Assembly: GCF_018588585.1 (NCBI RefSeq)
Contig: NZ_JAEUFG010000008.1
Span: 172,177 to 236,176, forward strand
Direction: 5' to 3'
Source of the DNA: Bacillus sp. SM2101
GTDB lineage: Bacteria > Bacillota > Bacilli > Bacillales > SM2101
Length of the DNA: 64,000 nucleotides
In this document: one piece after another, positions 55,652-63,837 of the stretch
Layout of the letters: the number at the start of each line of letters is the position of its first letter
How positions within the stretch are numbered: position 1 is the first letter of the stretch
Translations under genes and position numbers: made by a program
The notes under the pieces: model-generated
What the model was told of the DNA's origin: nothing
Database searches by the model: none
What the model saw: the letters and a program-made list of their open reading frames with translations, nothing else

Positions 55652-56149
55652 ATGCAAGGAAGAAAAGATGAAGAACTTAAGGATATAACTCTGTTAGGGA
55701 ACCAAGGAACAAACTATATATTTGAATATTCACCTGATATTTTAGAGGCTTTTGATAATAAACATACGAATAGAGATTACTTCGTAAAAATGAATTTTCC
55801 TGAATTTACGAGCTTGTGTCCAAAAACCGGTCAGCCAGACTTTGCAACGATTTACATTAGCTATATCCCAGATGTAAAAATGGTGGAAAGTAAATCTCTT
55901 AAACTATATTTGTTTAGTTTTAGAAACCACGGAGATTTCCATGAAGATTGCATGAATATTATTATGAATGATTTAATTAAACTGATGCAACCAAGATACA
56001 TCGAGGTATGGGGTAAATTCACTCCAAGAGGTGGTATCAGCATTGATCCATACTGTAATTACGGCATTCCTGGCACTAAATATGAAGAAATGGCTAACTA
56101 CAGATTAATGAACCATGATCTATATCCTGAGAAAATTGATAACAGATAA
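55652..56149 (+). CDS. queF: NADPH-dependent preQ0 reductase QueF
   Basis: This enzyme reduces the nitrile of preQ0 to the amine of preQ1 with two NADPH. The 165-residue protein is the short unimodular type. The catalytic Cys is in [12 protein letters not shown] (about 55), the Asp follows in the same block, and the QueF motif [21 protein letters not shown] is at about 79-99. AGGAGAG precedes the ATG. It ends the queCDEF operon; the product preQ1 is the ligand of the upstream riboswitch. Confidence 0.96.
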   Translation: MQGRKDEELKDITLLGNQGTNYIFEYSPDILEAFDNKHTNRDYFVKMNFPEFTSLCPKTGQPDFATIYISYIPDVKMVESKSLKLYLFSFRNHGDFHEDCMNIIMNDLIKLMQPRYIEVWGKFTPRGGISIDPYCNYGIPGTKYEEMANYRLMNHDLYPEKIDNR

Positions 56150-56192
56150 TTCCTGTATTATCCTAAAATATCCTTTAAATAGCTATAGTTTT

Positions 56193-56359
56193 GTGACCAA
56201 ATGTGTGACCATCAAGTAAATTGTGACCAAAAATGTGACCAATGTGACCAAAGTTGTGACCAATGTGACCAAAGTTGTGACCAATGTGACCAAAGTTGTG
56301 ACCAATGTGACCAAAGTTGTGACTAAAAATATGACCACTAAAATATAGGAAATGTGACC
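56193..56359 (+). repeat. TGTGACC iteron array
   Basis: GTGACC half-sites begin at 56193, 56205, 56223, 56235, 56244, 56256, 56265, 56277, 56286, 56298 and 56307. One-base variants are at 56319 and about 56330, and a further exact copy is near 56354. From 56235 to 56324 the spacing alternates strictly 9 and 12 bases, making a 21-base unit (two helical turns). Such phased arrays are typical of replication, partition or autoregulation sites. It lies between queF and a gene for a lysine-rich protein with a CopG-like segment. Confidence 0.9.
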
Positions 56360-56380
56360 CCAATTTGGTCACATTTCTTT
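56349..56380 (+). terminator. hairpin at the end of the iteron array
   Basis: Perfect 11-bp arms GAAATGTGACC (56349-56359) and GGTCACATTTC (56367-56377) are followed by TTTATTATTTTT. The last iteron and an inverted one form the stem, which can also end the queCDEF transcript. Confidence 0.75.
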
Positions 56381-56578
56381 ATTATTTTTCGACTAAATTC
56401 TGGGGTAAATGAGGTAGCTTTTTAATTTCAGTAGCATATAAAACACAATAAAATGCTCATTTTATTCTACATGTTTAATTAATAAATATGGTTTATATTG
56501 TAATATTTTAACATGTAAATCCCTTGAATTATTTTGGTATAATTAAGTAAAAAATATGAAATAAAAGGAAGATACATC

Positions 56579-57754
56579 ATGTCAAAGGCAGAATTGGTAT
56601 ATTTTAAGAATGAACAAGAGGTAAAGCAAAAGTATATTGAGTGGGGTTTGATTAGTCATAGCTCTAAGAGACCTCCAAAGCTATTCTTCTTTAAAATAAA
56701 CAATGATTGGCATACTTGTTCTGTAATTGGGTATGGTGAAACTAATGGAGAAGAAATATTAGTAATTCAATTAATGAATCTTGAAAAGAAAACTATTCAT
56801 AAACATCAGTTTCTTCAAATGCAAAAAGAAAAAACTCTTGTATTTGCTACAAATGAGCAAAAGGAGAAAAGAAAGTTAAAAGAAGATGCTCGAAAGAAAG
56901 CTAAGCTAGCAGATGAAATGAAAAAAATAAAGGCTGAGGAAGAGAAAAAAGTTAGTTTAGAGGTTAAGACAATAAATAAACAAGAAGCTCAAAAGGGTGT
57001 AAAGAAAGAAATTAAGAGAAAAAATGAAAAGCCAAAAGCTAAAGAAGTCGAAAAGAAAAAAGAAAAGAGTGAGAGTCCTAGTGAGGTTTACTCAAAACCA
57101 AAAAGAAAAAAACGATATACGAAACTAAGTAATAAAACAAAAAGTACTTTTTTAGTTCCAAAGGAAACCTATGAGATGTATTTTAACACTGTCAATGATT
57201 CAGCAATTTTGGAGAAATATATTTTAAATGACTACTATTTTCCTAATAAATCAATTGCTCAATTAAAGACTCATTGCTTAAAGCCTTCAGAAAACATGGA
57301 TACATATTTTAATGATGCGACATATGAAAAATTAAAAAGATTTGCGATACATAAAGGTGTAACTATATCAGATATTTTTTGTGATGCCTTAGAAAACATG
57401 TTAGCTACAAAATCTAAGAGTAAATCATCAATCAACTTGGCAGCTTATAGTAGTTTGTCATATCCTTCTGTACTAGTGGATAAGGGGATTGAGTTTCCTG
57501 TTGGCATAAAAAGAAAAAAGCCATGCTATCCCACATTGGTGATAAATGGTAGCTTAGCAGAAAAGAAATTTGTCTTTAAAGATGATGGATATTGGAATAA
57601 TGCAAAGAAAAGTGGTTATAATATTGAATCTTTCTTTCGATACACTAATGGAAAAGAAAGTGCAGAGAAAATGATTTATGATATGATAGATGAATGGAAA
57701 AAAGCAAATCCAGAATATTTCCTGACACCTGACTTTAAAGTAAAGAAAAGATAA
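56579..57754 (+). CDS. lysine-rich protein with a ribbon-helix-helix-like segment
   Basis: This 391-residue protein is not a family I recognise. Residues about 1-95 form a small domain (WHTCSVIGYG, EEILVIQLMNLEKK). Residues about 97-200 are a long, very lysine- and glutamate-rich helical linker (KEKRKLKEDARKKAKLADEM). After about 240, TYFNDATYEKLKRFAIHKGV TISDIFCDALENML follows the strand-helix-helix pattern of CopG/ParR-type DNA-binding domains. The end (FRYTNGKESAEKMIYDMIDEWKKANPEYF) is helical. AAAGGAAG lies before the ATG. The gene sits 200 bases after the TGTGACC array, which suggests that it binds there. It may come from a plasmid or phage. Confidence 0.62.
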   Translation: MSKAELVYFKNEQEVKQKYIEWGLISHSSKRPPKLFFFKINNDWHTCSVIGYGETNGEEILVIQLMNLEKKTIHKHQFLQMQKEKTLVFATNEQKEKRKLKEDARKKAKLADEMKKIKAEEEKKVSLEVKTINKQEAQKGVKKEIKRKNEKPKAKEVEKKKEKSESPSEVYSKPKRKKRYTKLSNKTKSTFLVPKETYEMYFNTVNDSAILEKYILNDYYFPNKSIAQLKTHCLKPSENMDTYFNDATYEKLKRFAIHKGVTISDIFCDALENMLATKSKSKSSINLAAYSSLSYPSVLVDKGIEFPVGIKRKKPCYPTLVINGSLAEKKFVFKDDGYWNNAKKSGYNIESFFRYTNGKESAEKMIYDMIDEWKKANPEYFLTPDFKVKKR

Positions 57755-57972
57755 GTAAATTAAGATATGAAATTCTACAACTAAAACTCATGATTCAAAT
57801 AATATGAATATATCTATGTAAACTGTAGTAAATAAAAGCATATTGAAGAAAACTAGTGTATAATCTCCCTAAATAACCTCTTAAGTCAAAAGCATCCTAT
57901 TTATTATTTTGGTAAAATTAAATTTATAAACCAAATTTCCCCTTTATGCACATATATAAAATATCTTTCAAA
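57755..57972. other. spacer after the lysine-rich protein gene
   Basis: AT-rich sequence without a gene or strong hairpin. No terminator is evident directly after the stop at 57754. Confidence 0.3.
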
Positions 57973-58004
57973 AGTAAAACGTTACGAGAAAGTAACGTTT
58001 TACT
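57973..58004. promoter_or_regulatory. perfect inverted repeat upstream of the small operon
   Basis: 13-base arms AGTAAAACGTTAC (57973-57985) and GTAACGTTTTACT (57992-58004) flank a 6-base spacer. There is no T run, so an operator or a 5' leader hairpin is more likely than a terminator. It lies 50 bases before the start at 58055. Confidence 0.55.
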
Positions 58005-58054
58005 ACTCTTTCAAGGCATAGGAGGGTAGGGTGTGAGATGGGAGAGGATAACTT

Positions 58055-58270
58055 TTGAAAGACATAAAACAGTATGAAAAATTATCAGGTGAATTATTGA
58101 AAGCGCTTGCTTATGCAGATGAAATTCTTAATAATAGAACTTACAAATCTATCCATGATATTAGAAAAGCAGAATATCTGTTGGATAGAATCCAACAGGA
58201 TTTATCAAAAATGCAATTAGCTCTTAATAGAAGGAAGATGATATCTAACCAAGGTAGAATTGCCAAATGA
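58055..58270 (+). CDS. small hypothetical protein, 71 residues
   Basis: This helical, charged protein (YEKLSGELLKALAYADEILN and LLDRIQQDLSKMQLALNRRK) is of unknown family. It starts with TTG; a GGGAGAGGATAAC site lies upstream. A match to the CcpA cre consensus, TGAAAGCGCTTGCT, lies at 58098-58111, inside the gene, 43 bases from its start. A 31-codon membrane peptide follows 10 bases downstream, so the two form a small operon. Confidence 0.6.
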   Translation: MKDIKQYEKLSGELLKALAYADEILNNRTYKSIHDIRKAEYLLDRIQQDLSKMQLALNRRKMISNQGRIAK

Positions 58271-58280
58271 GGTGACAAAG

Positions 58281-58376
58281 TTGAGTAACAATATTAAAAA
58301 ACCTGTTCTAAGAGGTTGGCTTTTTTGGATCCTAGCTTTAACTTTAGTAGTTTTGATTACTGGATCATTGAAATAG
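58281..58376 (+). CDS. 31-residue single-helix membrane peptide
   Basis: This short ORF starts with TTG, six bases after GAGGTG. The peptide has a basic N-terminus (MSNNIKKPVLRG) and one hydrophobic helix (WLFWILALTLVVLITG). It begins 10 bases after the stop of the 71-residue gene. Small proteins of this shape include membrane-modulating peptides and type I toxins; the function here is unknown. Confidence 0.5.
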   Translation: MSNNIKKPVLRGWLFWILALTLVVLITGSLK

Positions 58377-58505
58377 GCAAGTTCTATATATACATATGGA
58401 ACTCACCTGTTACTTATTTGTGTAATTTCCACATTTCTATTTTTACTTAGAAAATATGATTACATATCAGTAAATAAGAAAAGCTAGAATTCAATAGGGG
58501 AAAAA

Positions 58506-58553
58506 TCATTCACAATAAAAGAGTCATTTTATCGTGAATGAACATAGTTTTTT
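58506..58553 (+). terminator. terminator after the small operon
   Basis: TCATTCACAATAAAA (58506-58520) pairs with TTTTATCGTGAATGA (58527-58541) with one mismatch. TTTTTTG follows at 58547. Confidence 0.65.
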
Positions 58554-58563
58554 GTAAAAAATA

Positions 58564-58596
58564 TACTCTGTTTTATTTTAATTATAAAACAGAGTA
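58564..58596 (-). terminator. terminator after the P450 gene
   Basis: Perfect 13-bp arms TACTCTGTTTTAT and ATAAAACAGAGTA with a 7-base loop lie 20 bases beyond the P450 stop on the minus strand. Confidence 0.75.
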
Positions 58597-58616
58597 ATCA
58601 TACTAACAGTCAATAA

Positions 58617-59837
58617 TCATTGTAATTTAATTGGTAATTGTACAAGGCCTCTCAAAATCTCAGAATGTCTCCATTGAATGTCTTCTTCACTCACATTTAG
58701 TTTAATATTAGGAAAACGGTTTATTAATGCGTTTATAGCAATGTTAGCCTCTAAGCGCGCAAGGGGTGCACCTAAACAAAAATGAATGCCATGTCCAAAT
58801 GCTAAATGTTTATTTTCTTTACGAGTTATATCTAGTTTTTCCGGATCGTTAAAGTACTTAGGGTCACGATTAGCTGCGGCAAGACCTAAAAATATCATGT
58901 CACCTTTTTTTATTTCTTTACCTTGGAAAATAAAATCTTCTAATGCATAACGAGATGTTGCGAGTTCTACAGGATTTGTATACCTTAATAACTCTTCTAT
59001 CGCTGTTTTCATATTTTCAGGATGCTCTCTAAGTTTTGCCAACTGTTCAGGGTTTTGAAGGAGAGCTAACATGCCATTTCCTATTAGATTTACTGTAGTT
59101 TCATGTCCAGCGACAATTAGTAGAAAAAGCATAGAAAGCAGTTCATTCTTAGAAAGTTTCTCACCTTCTTCCTTAGCCATTACTAAACCACTAATGACGT
59201 CATCTTTTGGTGATTTCTTTCTTTCCTCTATAATTTTTTCCAAATAGTTAACGAATTCCTGTATAGAAGAGTTAAGCTTTTCTATTTCTTCCGTACCATT
59301 TGATACATCTGTAATTGCATTTGACCATTTTCTAAATTTATTACGGTCTTCTACAGGAATTCCCATCATTTCAGAGATGATGATAATGGGCAATGGAACT
59401 GCATAATCTTCCATCAATTCAACATCTGAATTTAATTCTAGATTATCAAGAAGATTTTCAGAAATGTCCTCAATTCTTGTTCTTAATCTTTCAATCATTC
59501 GAGGGGTAAATACTTTATGCACTAATGAACGTAAACGTGTATGGTCTGGAGGGTCTTTAGAAAGCATATTATTAATAATATAATCTATTTCTTTTATTTT
59601 ACTTTTTTGTTTTATCTCTTCTTTAGACATCAAATTCTGAATGTTTTTTGTAATTCTTTCATCTTTAAAAAGAGTTAATATATCATCGTAACGTGTTACT
59701 AACCAGCTCCTAACTTCTCTCTTTCCATACTTAAACATGAATTCATGTATGGGATCATGCTCTCTAAAATACGATAGAGTTGGATAAGGATTAAGCTGGT
59801 ATTCTTTTGAATACAAATTAAAAACTAGTTTTTCCAT
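58617..59837 (-). CDS. cytochrome P450 (class CYP107-like)
   Basis: This 406-residue soluble bacterial P450 has the I-helix oxygen-activation motif LLIVAGHETTVNL (about 240), the K-helix ExxR in IEELLRYTNP (about 287), and the haem loop FGHGIHFCLGAPLARLE with the Cys ligand at about 354. It is of the kind found in Bacillus CYP107/YjiB-type enzymes that hydroxylate fatty acids, terpenes or drugs. The substrate is unknown, and no ferredoxin or reductase gene is adjacent. GGAGGAAG lies ahead of the ATG. Confidence 0.92.
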   Translation of the reverse strand: MEKLVFNLYSKEYQLNPYPTLSYFREHDPIHEFMFKYGKREVRSWLVTRYDDILTLFKDERITKNIQNLMSKEEIKQKSKIKEIDYIINNMLSKDPPDHTRLRSLVHKVFTPRMIERLRTRIEDISENLLDNLELNSDVELMEDYAVPLPIIIISEMMGIPVEDRNKFRKWSNAITDVSNGTEEIEKLNSSIQEFVNYLEKIIEERKKSPKDDVISGLVMAKEEGEKLSKNELLSMLFLLIVAGHETTVNLIGNGMLALLQNPEQLAKLREHPENMKTAIEELLRYTNPVELATSRYALEDFIFQGKEIKKGDMIFLGLAAANRDPKYFNDPEKLDITRKENKHLAFGHGIHFCLGAPLARLEANIAINALINRFPNIKLNVSEEDIQWRHSEILRGLVQLPIKLQ

Positions 59838-60762
59838 GGGCTTCCTCCATTATAAGTTGGTAGTTGATTGTTTTATTAAAATACAAAAAATTCTTTATAA
59901 ACTGTACCTTTTTATATTTATTAATTAATCTTTGATATATGAATAAAATTTTTTTCTAAAAAGATATTTTAGAAAATACTCAATAAGCTAATCTTATAAA
60001 AGAGAGTTTTGGAAAAAATTGAATAAAAAATAAATTACTCTTTGAGATAATTATTGTTTATAAGTCTTTATAATCGAAACAGTAAAGTAATTATTGAGAA
60101 TAATTGTATTAAGCTTAATTTATCTAAAAATATTAACAAAACACTATGATTGACTACCACAAATGTACTCCATTACCCACACAATATGGATAGGGTGAAC
60201 ATATCATATACTCCGGGTATATTTAGTCTTCCCAATTGATTTCAAAAGCCCTATACCGATGAATAGGGATTTTTAATTTTGTACTTTAATAATGCATATT
60301 TCAAAATAATAATAACGAATTCTATACGAGGACATTTGAACATATGAGAGGAAATCAAAAAGCACTCATCTATTGAGTGCTTTTAAACAACAAATCAAAC
60401 GCTTGAAATGGAGGGTTTAATAACGGAAGGGTTAAAAATATTTTATGCAGTATAGAGTGTTTTATACTTAATTTCTTTAACGTTCAAATAAACACGTTTT
60501 ATATCGTTAAAGTATGTAAACCCTCCCTGATCGTTCATGGATGGAGGAGACATCAGGGAGGGGAGAGTGATAATAAAGGGTGTGCTTTATCTTATGTAGG
60601 TTATGTTAGTTAAGCTTGTATAAATGCTCTAGGTTAAGTGAATCAATTTTTACGTAACACAATGTAAAAAGAGGTTACTAAGGGACTGAAAAATAGTCAT
60701 TTTTGTTTTGGATTAATAATACCCAACAATTTATTTGTATACATAAACCTTATATATCAGTG
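59838..60762. other. long non-coding stretch with hairpins
   Basis: No gene is visible in 925 AT-rich bases. Three structured spots stand out: CCCTAT/ATAGGG with a T run (60249-60275); AAAAGCACTCA/TGAGTGCTTTT (60358-60384); and CCCTCCCTGAT/ATCAGGGAGGG (60521-60562), whose right arm contains a strong ribosome-site sequence. The first two look like terminators, which implies short transcripts in a region without evident genes. Confidence 0.45.
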
Positions 60763-60779
60763 TGTTTACTTAGTAAACA
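60763..60779. promoter_or_regulatory. palindromic operator candidate
   Basis: TGTTTACT-T-AGTAAACA is a perfect 8-base-arm palindrome 115 bases before the small peptide gene. It is a plausible binding site for a dimeric repressor. Confidence 0.5.
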
Positions 60780-60790
60780 TAATAATTTAT

Positions 60791-60823
60791 TACTTAAGCC
60801 ACCATCATAAATGACTTAAGCCA
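60791..60823. promoter_or_regulatory. direct repeat upstream of the peptide gene
   Basis: ACTTAAGCCAC occurs exactly at 60791-60801 and 60813-60823, 22 bases apart. This is the spacing used by LytTR-type regulators of peptide and bacteriocin genes. Confidence 0.55.
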
Positions 60824-60893
60824 CTTGTTTAATTTTGGAAATATCCTTACCATAAATGTGTAAAACACTAATATGTATAAAGGAGGGAAATAA

Positions 60894-61028
60894 ATGCGTA
60901 AGATTGTCGCGCTTGTAGCAACGCTGGGTCTCTTATTTTCTGCTAATGGAGTTTCGGCTGCGGTGAATAATGATGGAATATTTACACCTGATTGTACTCA
61001 TGTAATTGAGAAATGCCATGAGGAATAG
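60894..61028 (+). CDS. small secreted two-cysteine peptide
   Basis: This 44-codon ORF has an ideal AAGGAGGG site. The peptide has a signal sequence (MRKIVALVATLGLLFSANG, cut probably after VSA) and a 22-residue mature part holding two cysteines seven residues apart (CTHVIEKC), with acidic and His residues. It resembles Phr-like or bacteriocin-like secreted peptides in shape only. No Rap, immunity or maturation gene is adjacent. Its upstream region holds a palindrome and a 22-base-spaced direct repeat, and terminators follow, so it is an independent, regulated transcription unit. Confidence 0.7.
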   Translation: MRKIVALVATLGLLFSANGVSAAVNNDGIFTPDCTHVIEKCHEE

Positions 61029-61105
61029 ATAGATTAATTAGCTAATGAGGTGGGATTTGATTTAAAGGTTCCACCTTTATTACTAAACTAATTAGAAATG
61101 AAGTT

Positions 61106-61145
61106 AAATTCCAATTTTTCAGTAATGAAAGTTGGAATTTTTATT
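61106..61145 (+). terminator. terminator after the peptide gene
   Basis: Arms AAATTCCAA (61106-61114) and TTGGAATTT (61132-61140) run into TTATTATT. A weaker AGGTGG/CCACCT stem lies at 61048-61076. Confidence 0.7.
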
Positions 61146-61275
61146 ATTCATCATATATATACTTGATTATGACGCATCCCATATCACCTTCCAAGTTAAA
61201 GATTTACAATTATTATTACAATAGGATATTATGGTTTTTTTTGGAGTAATCAAATTATATAAAGGGGGAATACAA

Positions 61276-62109
61276 ATGACTGTGAAGGCTACAGTTCTAT
61301 CAGAAAACACCGTATTTAGCAATTTGGGGGCTATTGCAGAGCATGGCTGGTCTATATTTTTAGAAAGCGATCATGGAAATTATTTATTTGATACAGGTCA
61401 AGGTAAGGCGCTCCTCAATAATGCAAGAGTATTTAAAAAAGATTTATCTACCATCCAAGGAATTATTGTAAGCCATCATCACATCGATCACACTGGTGGA
61501 CTTATGGATGCTGTAAAAGTAGTTGATTCCAAATGTATTGACGTATATGCACATCCTGAGATTTTCAAAGATAGCTATCTAATTCGACCAGACTATAAAC
61601 ACATAGGAATTCCCTTTTCAAGGTCTGCACTTGAAAGTCATGGTGCTAATTTTAAGTTTAATAGGAAATTTACCGAAATCGTTCCTAATATTTATCTATC
61701 AGGTGAAGTTCCTCGATTAACAGATTTTGAATTCGGCGATACCGATATTGTCTTAAAATCTAATGATGGATATATAAAAGATGAGGTGATGGATGACCAA
61801 TCTATCATTATAAAAACACCAAAGGGTTTATTTATCATTTTAGGCTGTTCCCATGCTGGAATCATTAATATTCTCAACTATGCAATTGAAAAAACTGGTG
61901 AAAATAGAATACATACAGTTATTGGTGGTACCCATTTATGGCCTGTAAGCGAAGAACAGAAAGAGATGAGTATTCAGGCTTTAAAAGAATTAAATATAGA
62001 GCGTCTAGGAGTCTCACATTGTACTGGTTTAGAAATTAGTTTGAGACTTTCTCAAGAATTTAGTGGGAAATTCTTTCATTGTAATGTTGGTACTGTTGTA
62101 TCAGTATAA
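61276..62109 (+). CDS. MBL-fold metallo-hydrolase
   Basis: This 277-residue metallo-beta-lactamase-fold protein has the metal motif SHHHIDHTGG (about 72-81), an Asp/His block ILGCSHAGIIN (about 193) and a final His in LGVSHCTG (about 249). The pattern, with NLGAIAEHGWSIFLES at the start, fits the COG1237-like group related to dihydropterin/RFA-P-type enzymes. The substrate is unknown. The ATG at 61276 has AAAGGGGG at a good distance; the frame open from 61231 would add an unlikely 15 residues. Confidence 0.87.
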   Translation: MTVKATVLSENTVFSNLGAIAEHGWSIFLESDHGNYLFDTGQGKALLNNARVFKKDLSTIQGIIVSHHHIDHTGGLMDAVKVVDSKCIDVYAHPEIFKDSYLIRPDYKHIGIPFSRSALESHGANFKFNRKFTEIVPNIYLSGEVPRLTDFEFGDTDIVLKSNDGYIKDEVMDDQSIIIKTPKGLFIILGCSHAGIINILNYAIEKTGENRIHTVIGGTHLWPVSEEQKEMSIQALKELNIERLGVSHCTGLEISLRLSQEFSGKFFHCNVGTVVSV

Positions 62110-62170
62110 ACTGTATAAAAAATTATCAAAAAAGGTCAAACTAATAACCTCAATGATTGTTGAGTCGATA

Positions 62171-62205
62171 AGTTCCAGTTCTTAAGAAAAGAAGAATTGG
62201 AACTT
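62171..62205 (+). terminator. terminator after the MBL-fold gene
   Basis: AGTTCCA-GTTCTT (62171-62183) pairs with AAGAAT-TGGAACTTT (62192-62205), nearly perfect, with T-rich sequence after it. Confidence 0.7.
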
Positions 62206-62281
62206 TATGATTGCATATGGAATATCACCATACTCTTTTTAAAATATTTCATATATTAATAGTAACTGATATTGCCATTTT

Positions 62282-62325
62282 AAACTTCTCTGTAGCTCCT
62301 ATTTAAAAAATAGAGAAGTTTTTCT
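62282..62325 (+). terminator. second terminator-like hairpin
   Basis: Arms AAACTTCTCT (62282-62291) and AGAGAAGTTT (62312-62321), followed by TTCTTCTT. It lies between the MBL gene and the gene at 62497 with no reading frame before it. Confidence 0.65.
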
Positions 62326-62496
62326 TCTTACCTTAAAATAGTCGATACAAATAGAAAACATCCAATCGATAATCCTAGGTGGAAAATACATTTTCCTTAC
62401 TTACACCCGTTAATAGTCATTTAAACAAGCAGTTCTATTGCTATTACATATAATTTTAATGTAAGTCAATAAAACGAGAAGGGGTGACATAAACAA

Positions 62497-62787
62497 ATGG
62501 GAATGCCAGTTGCACCAGAACTTCCAGATTATAGTGAGGAAAATGTTCTTTTGTTTTTACTAGCTACAGTTGGTTTTGAAGAACTAGCTTTAGCACATAT
62601 TATGAACGCTGAAGGCGAAAAAATTCAAGCAGCAGTTTCAGCATTCGAATCTGATAGATTAGTGACTCTTCGTGATTTAATGGATATTAATAACAATGTC
62701 GCAGAAACACTCAAACGTGTTATTCAAAAAGAAATCCTATTAGACTTCAAAGTAGACGATATAAAAGAATTACTTGAACGAAGATAG
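62497..62787 (+). CDS. small helical protein of unknown function
   Basis: This 96-residue protein has a Pro-rich opening (MGMPVAPELPDYSEEN) and then helices with LFLLATVGFEELALAHIMNA and EGEKIQAAVSAFE. The block E-E-x-A-L-A-H-x-x-N-A-E-x-E-K-I-Q recalls segments in small Bacillus/Clostridium surface or spore-associated proteins, as far as I remember; I cannot assign a function. There is no signal peptide. AAGGGGTGA precedes the ATG. It stands alone. Confidence 0.6.
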   Translation: MGMPVAPELPDYSEENVLLFLLATVGFEELALAHIMNAEGEKIQAAVSAFESDRLVTLRDLMDINNNVAETLKRVIQKEILLDFKVDDIKELLERR

Positions 62788-63159
62788 GTAACTAAATTAT
62801 AATTCTCTAATAGATGGTTGGGGTTATTTGTTAATTAACACCTCCCACTTAAATCTATATTAGAATGAATCAAGGTAGGTGAGTGGGGGGCATTTTCATA
62901 CTTTGGTCTATTTCGATTCAATCAACTCAGATGATAACTACATCCCACTTTTTACAGGAATATGGCTTCATTCTAGTCTTAAAAATAGTTAAAGAACATG
63001 ACTGTCTTACAAGTGACAAGTGGTAAAAGGAATCGAAAAAGTAGATAACATTAAGAGAAATAATATATCTTAGTGCTATAAACGTTAGCTGTCTTTAAAA
63101 TACGCATACAAATAATAACAATTGCATAATATAAAATACAGCAAGATATTCACTCCATG
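62788..63159. other. spacer before the YolD-like gene terminator
   Basis: An interrupted inverted pair CCTCCCACT / AGTGGGGGG is visible near 62845-62895. No gene is seen. Confidence 0.3.
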
Positions 63160-63192
63160 AAAAAACAGCCCTGCAAAGCATGTGGGGCTGTT
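63160..63192 (-). terminator. terminator after the YolD-like gene
   Basis: On the minus strand AACAGCCC and GGGCTGTT form an 8-bp stem directly after the stop codon, followed by TTTT. In + coordinates the arms are 63185-63192 and 63164-63171. Confidence 0.8.
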
Positions 63193-63520
63193 ATATAATT
63201 TGTACGTTAATAATATCCTCAAATTTAATCCTGTGTATTTCCTCAAATTTATCCATTACTCTAATATGTTTGTTGAGTTGATCTACAAAATGAATATGTC
63301 CCATGCATGGTTTAAAAGCTCCATCTTCAAAATACGTTACAGTCACTTCTTGTGTAAACACCATAGACTCTTGGATTGTATTGTTAATTTCCTCTATTTC
63401 ATGCTCATCTAATACAGGCTTTTGCACCTTATAATAGTCAGCCTTTGCTTCTATCATCATCTTCATATGTTCAGGTTGTATAAATGCTGGCATCCATTTC
63501 ATTATTCCTCTGTCCTTCAA
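63191..63520 (-). CDS. YolD-like family protein
   Basis: This 109-residue protein has the YolD pattern: opening KDRGIMKWMPAFIQPEHMKM, then KPVLDEHEIEEINNTIQESM and the strand-rich QEVTVTYFEDGAFKPCMGHI, ending KFEDIINVQII. YolD proteins usually sit beside a UmuC/DinP-type DNA polymerase gene and are linked to the SOS response or to mobile DNA; none is present here, so this is an orphan copy. TTG at 63520, with GGAGTG upstream, is the likely start; GTG at 63529 overlaps that site. Confidence 0.8.
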   Translation of the reverse strand: MKDRGIMKWMPAFIQPEHMKMMIEAKADYYKVQKPVLDEHEIEEINNTIQESMVFTQEVTVTYFEDGAFKPCMGHIHFVDQLNKHIRVMDKFEEIHRIKFEDIINVQII

Positions 63521-63837
63521 ACGTATCACTCCTTTACCATTATTATATGCGAAAATACGTTCGATTAATACGTTGAATTAGAATGTGTGTTCGTTTATAA
63601 TAATGGTAAAAGAGATCCTTATAATGAGAAGCGGATTATTACACAATGCCAGGTAGTTAGTTATTCAGAGTTGAGAACAGTTTGATAGCTACTGGAGAGC
63701 TAGACAACTTTTACTCATTGTATGTTTATGGTAGTTACTGTGGTTTTGAAACAAAAATATATACCGTTTATAAGAAAGATGTATATATATTCTTCATATT
63801 GTAAATTAATTTTTAATAAAGTGTCTTAACTCACAGG
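63521..63837. other. spacer between the YolD-like gene and the IS element
   Basis: This AT-rich stretch of about 317 bases has no gene. It ends at the presumed insertion-sequence boundary near 63838. Confidence 0.3.

Noticed and set aside
56175..56372. Minus-strand frame across the iterons coding for repeated GHIGHNFGHI
   Set aside because: The repeat period of 21 bases is divisible by three, so any frame through it looks periodic. There is no ribosome site and no plausible protein; the DNA repeat explains it.
56193..56377. CRISPR array
   Set aside because: The repeats are 6-7 bases with no 25-40 base spacers and no cas genes nearby; it is an iteron-type array.
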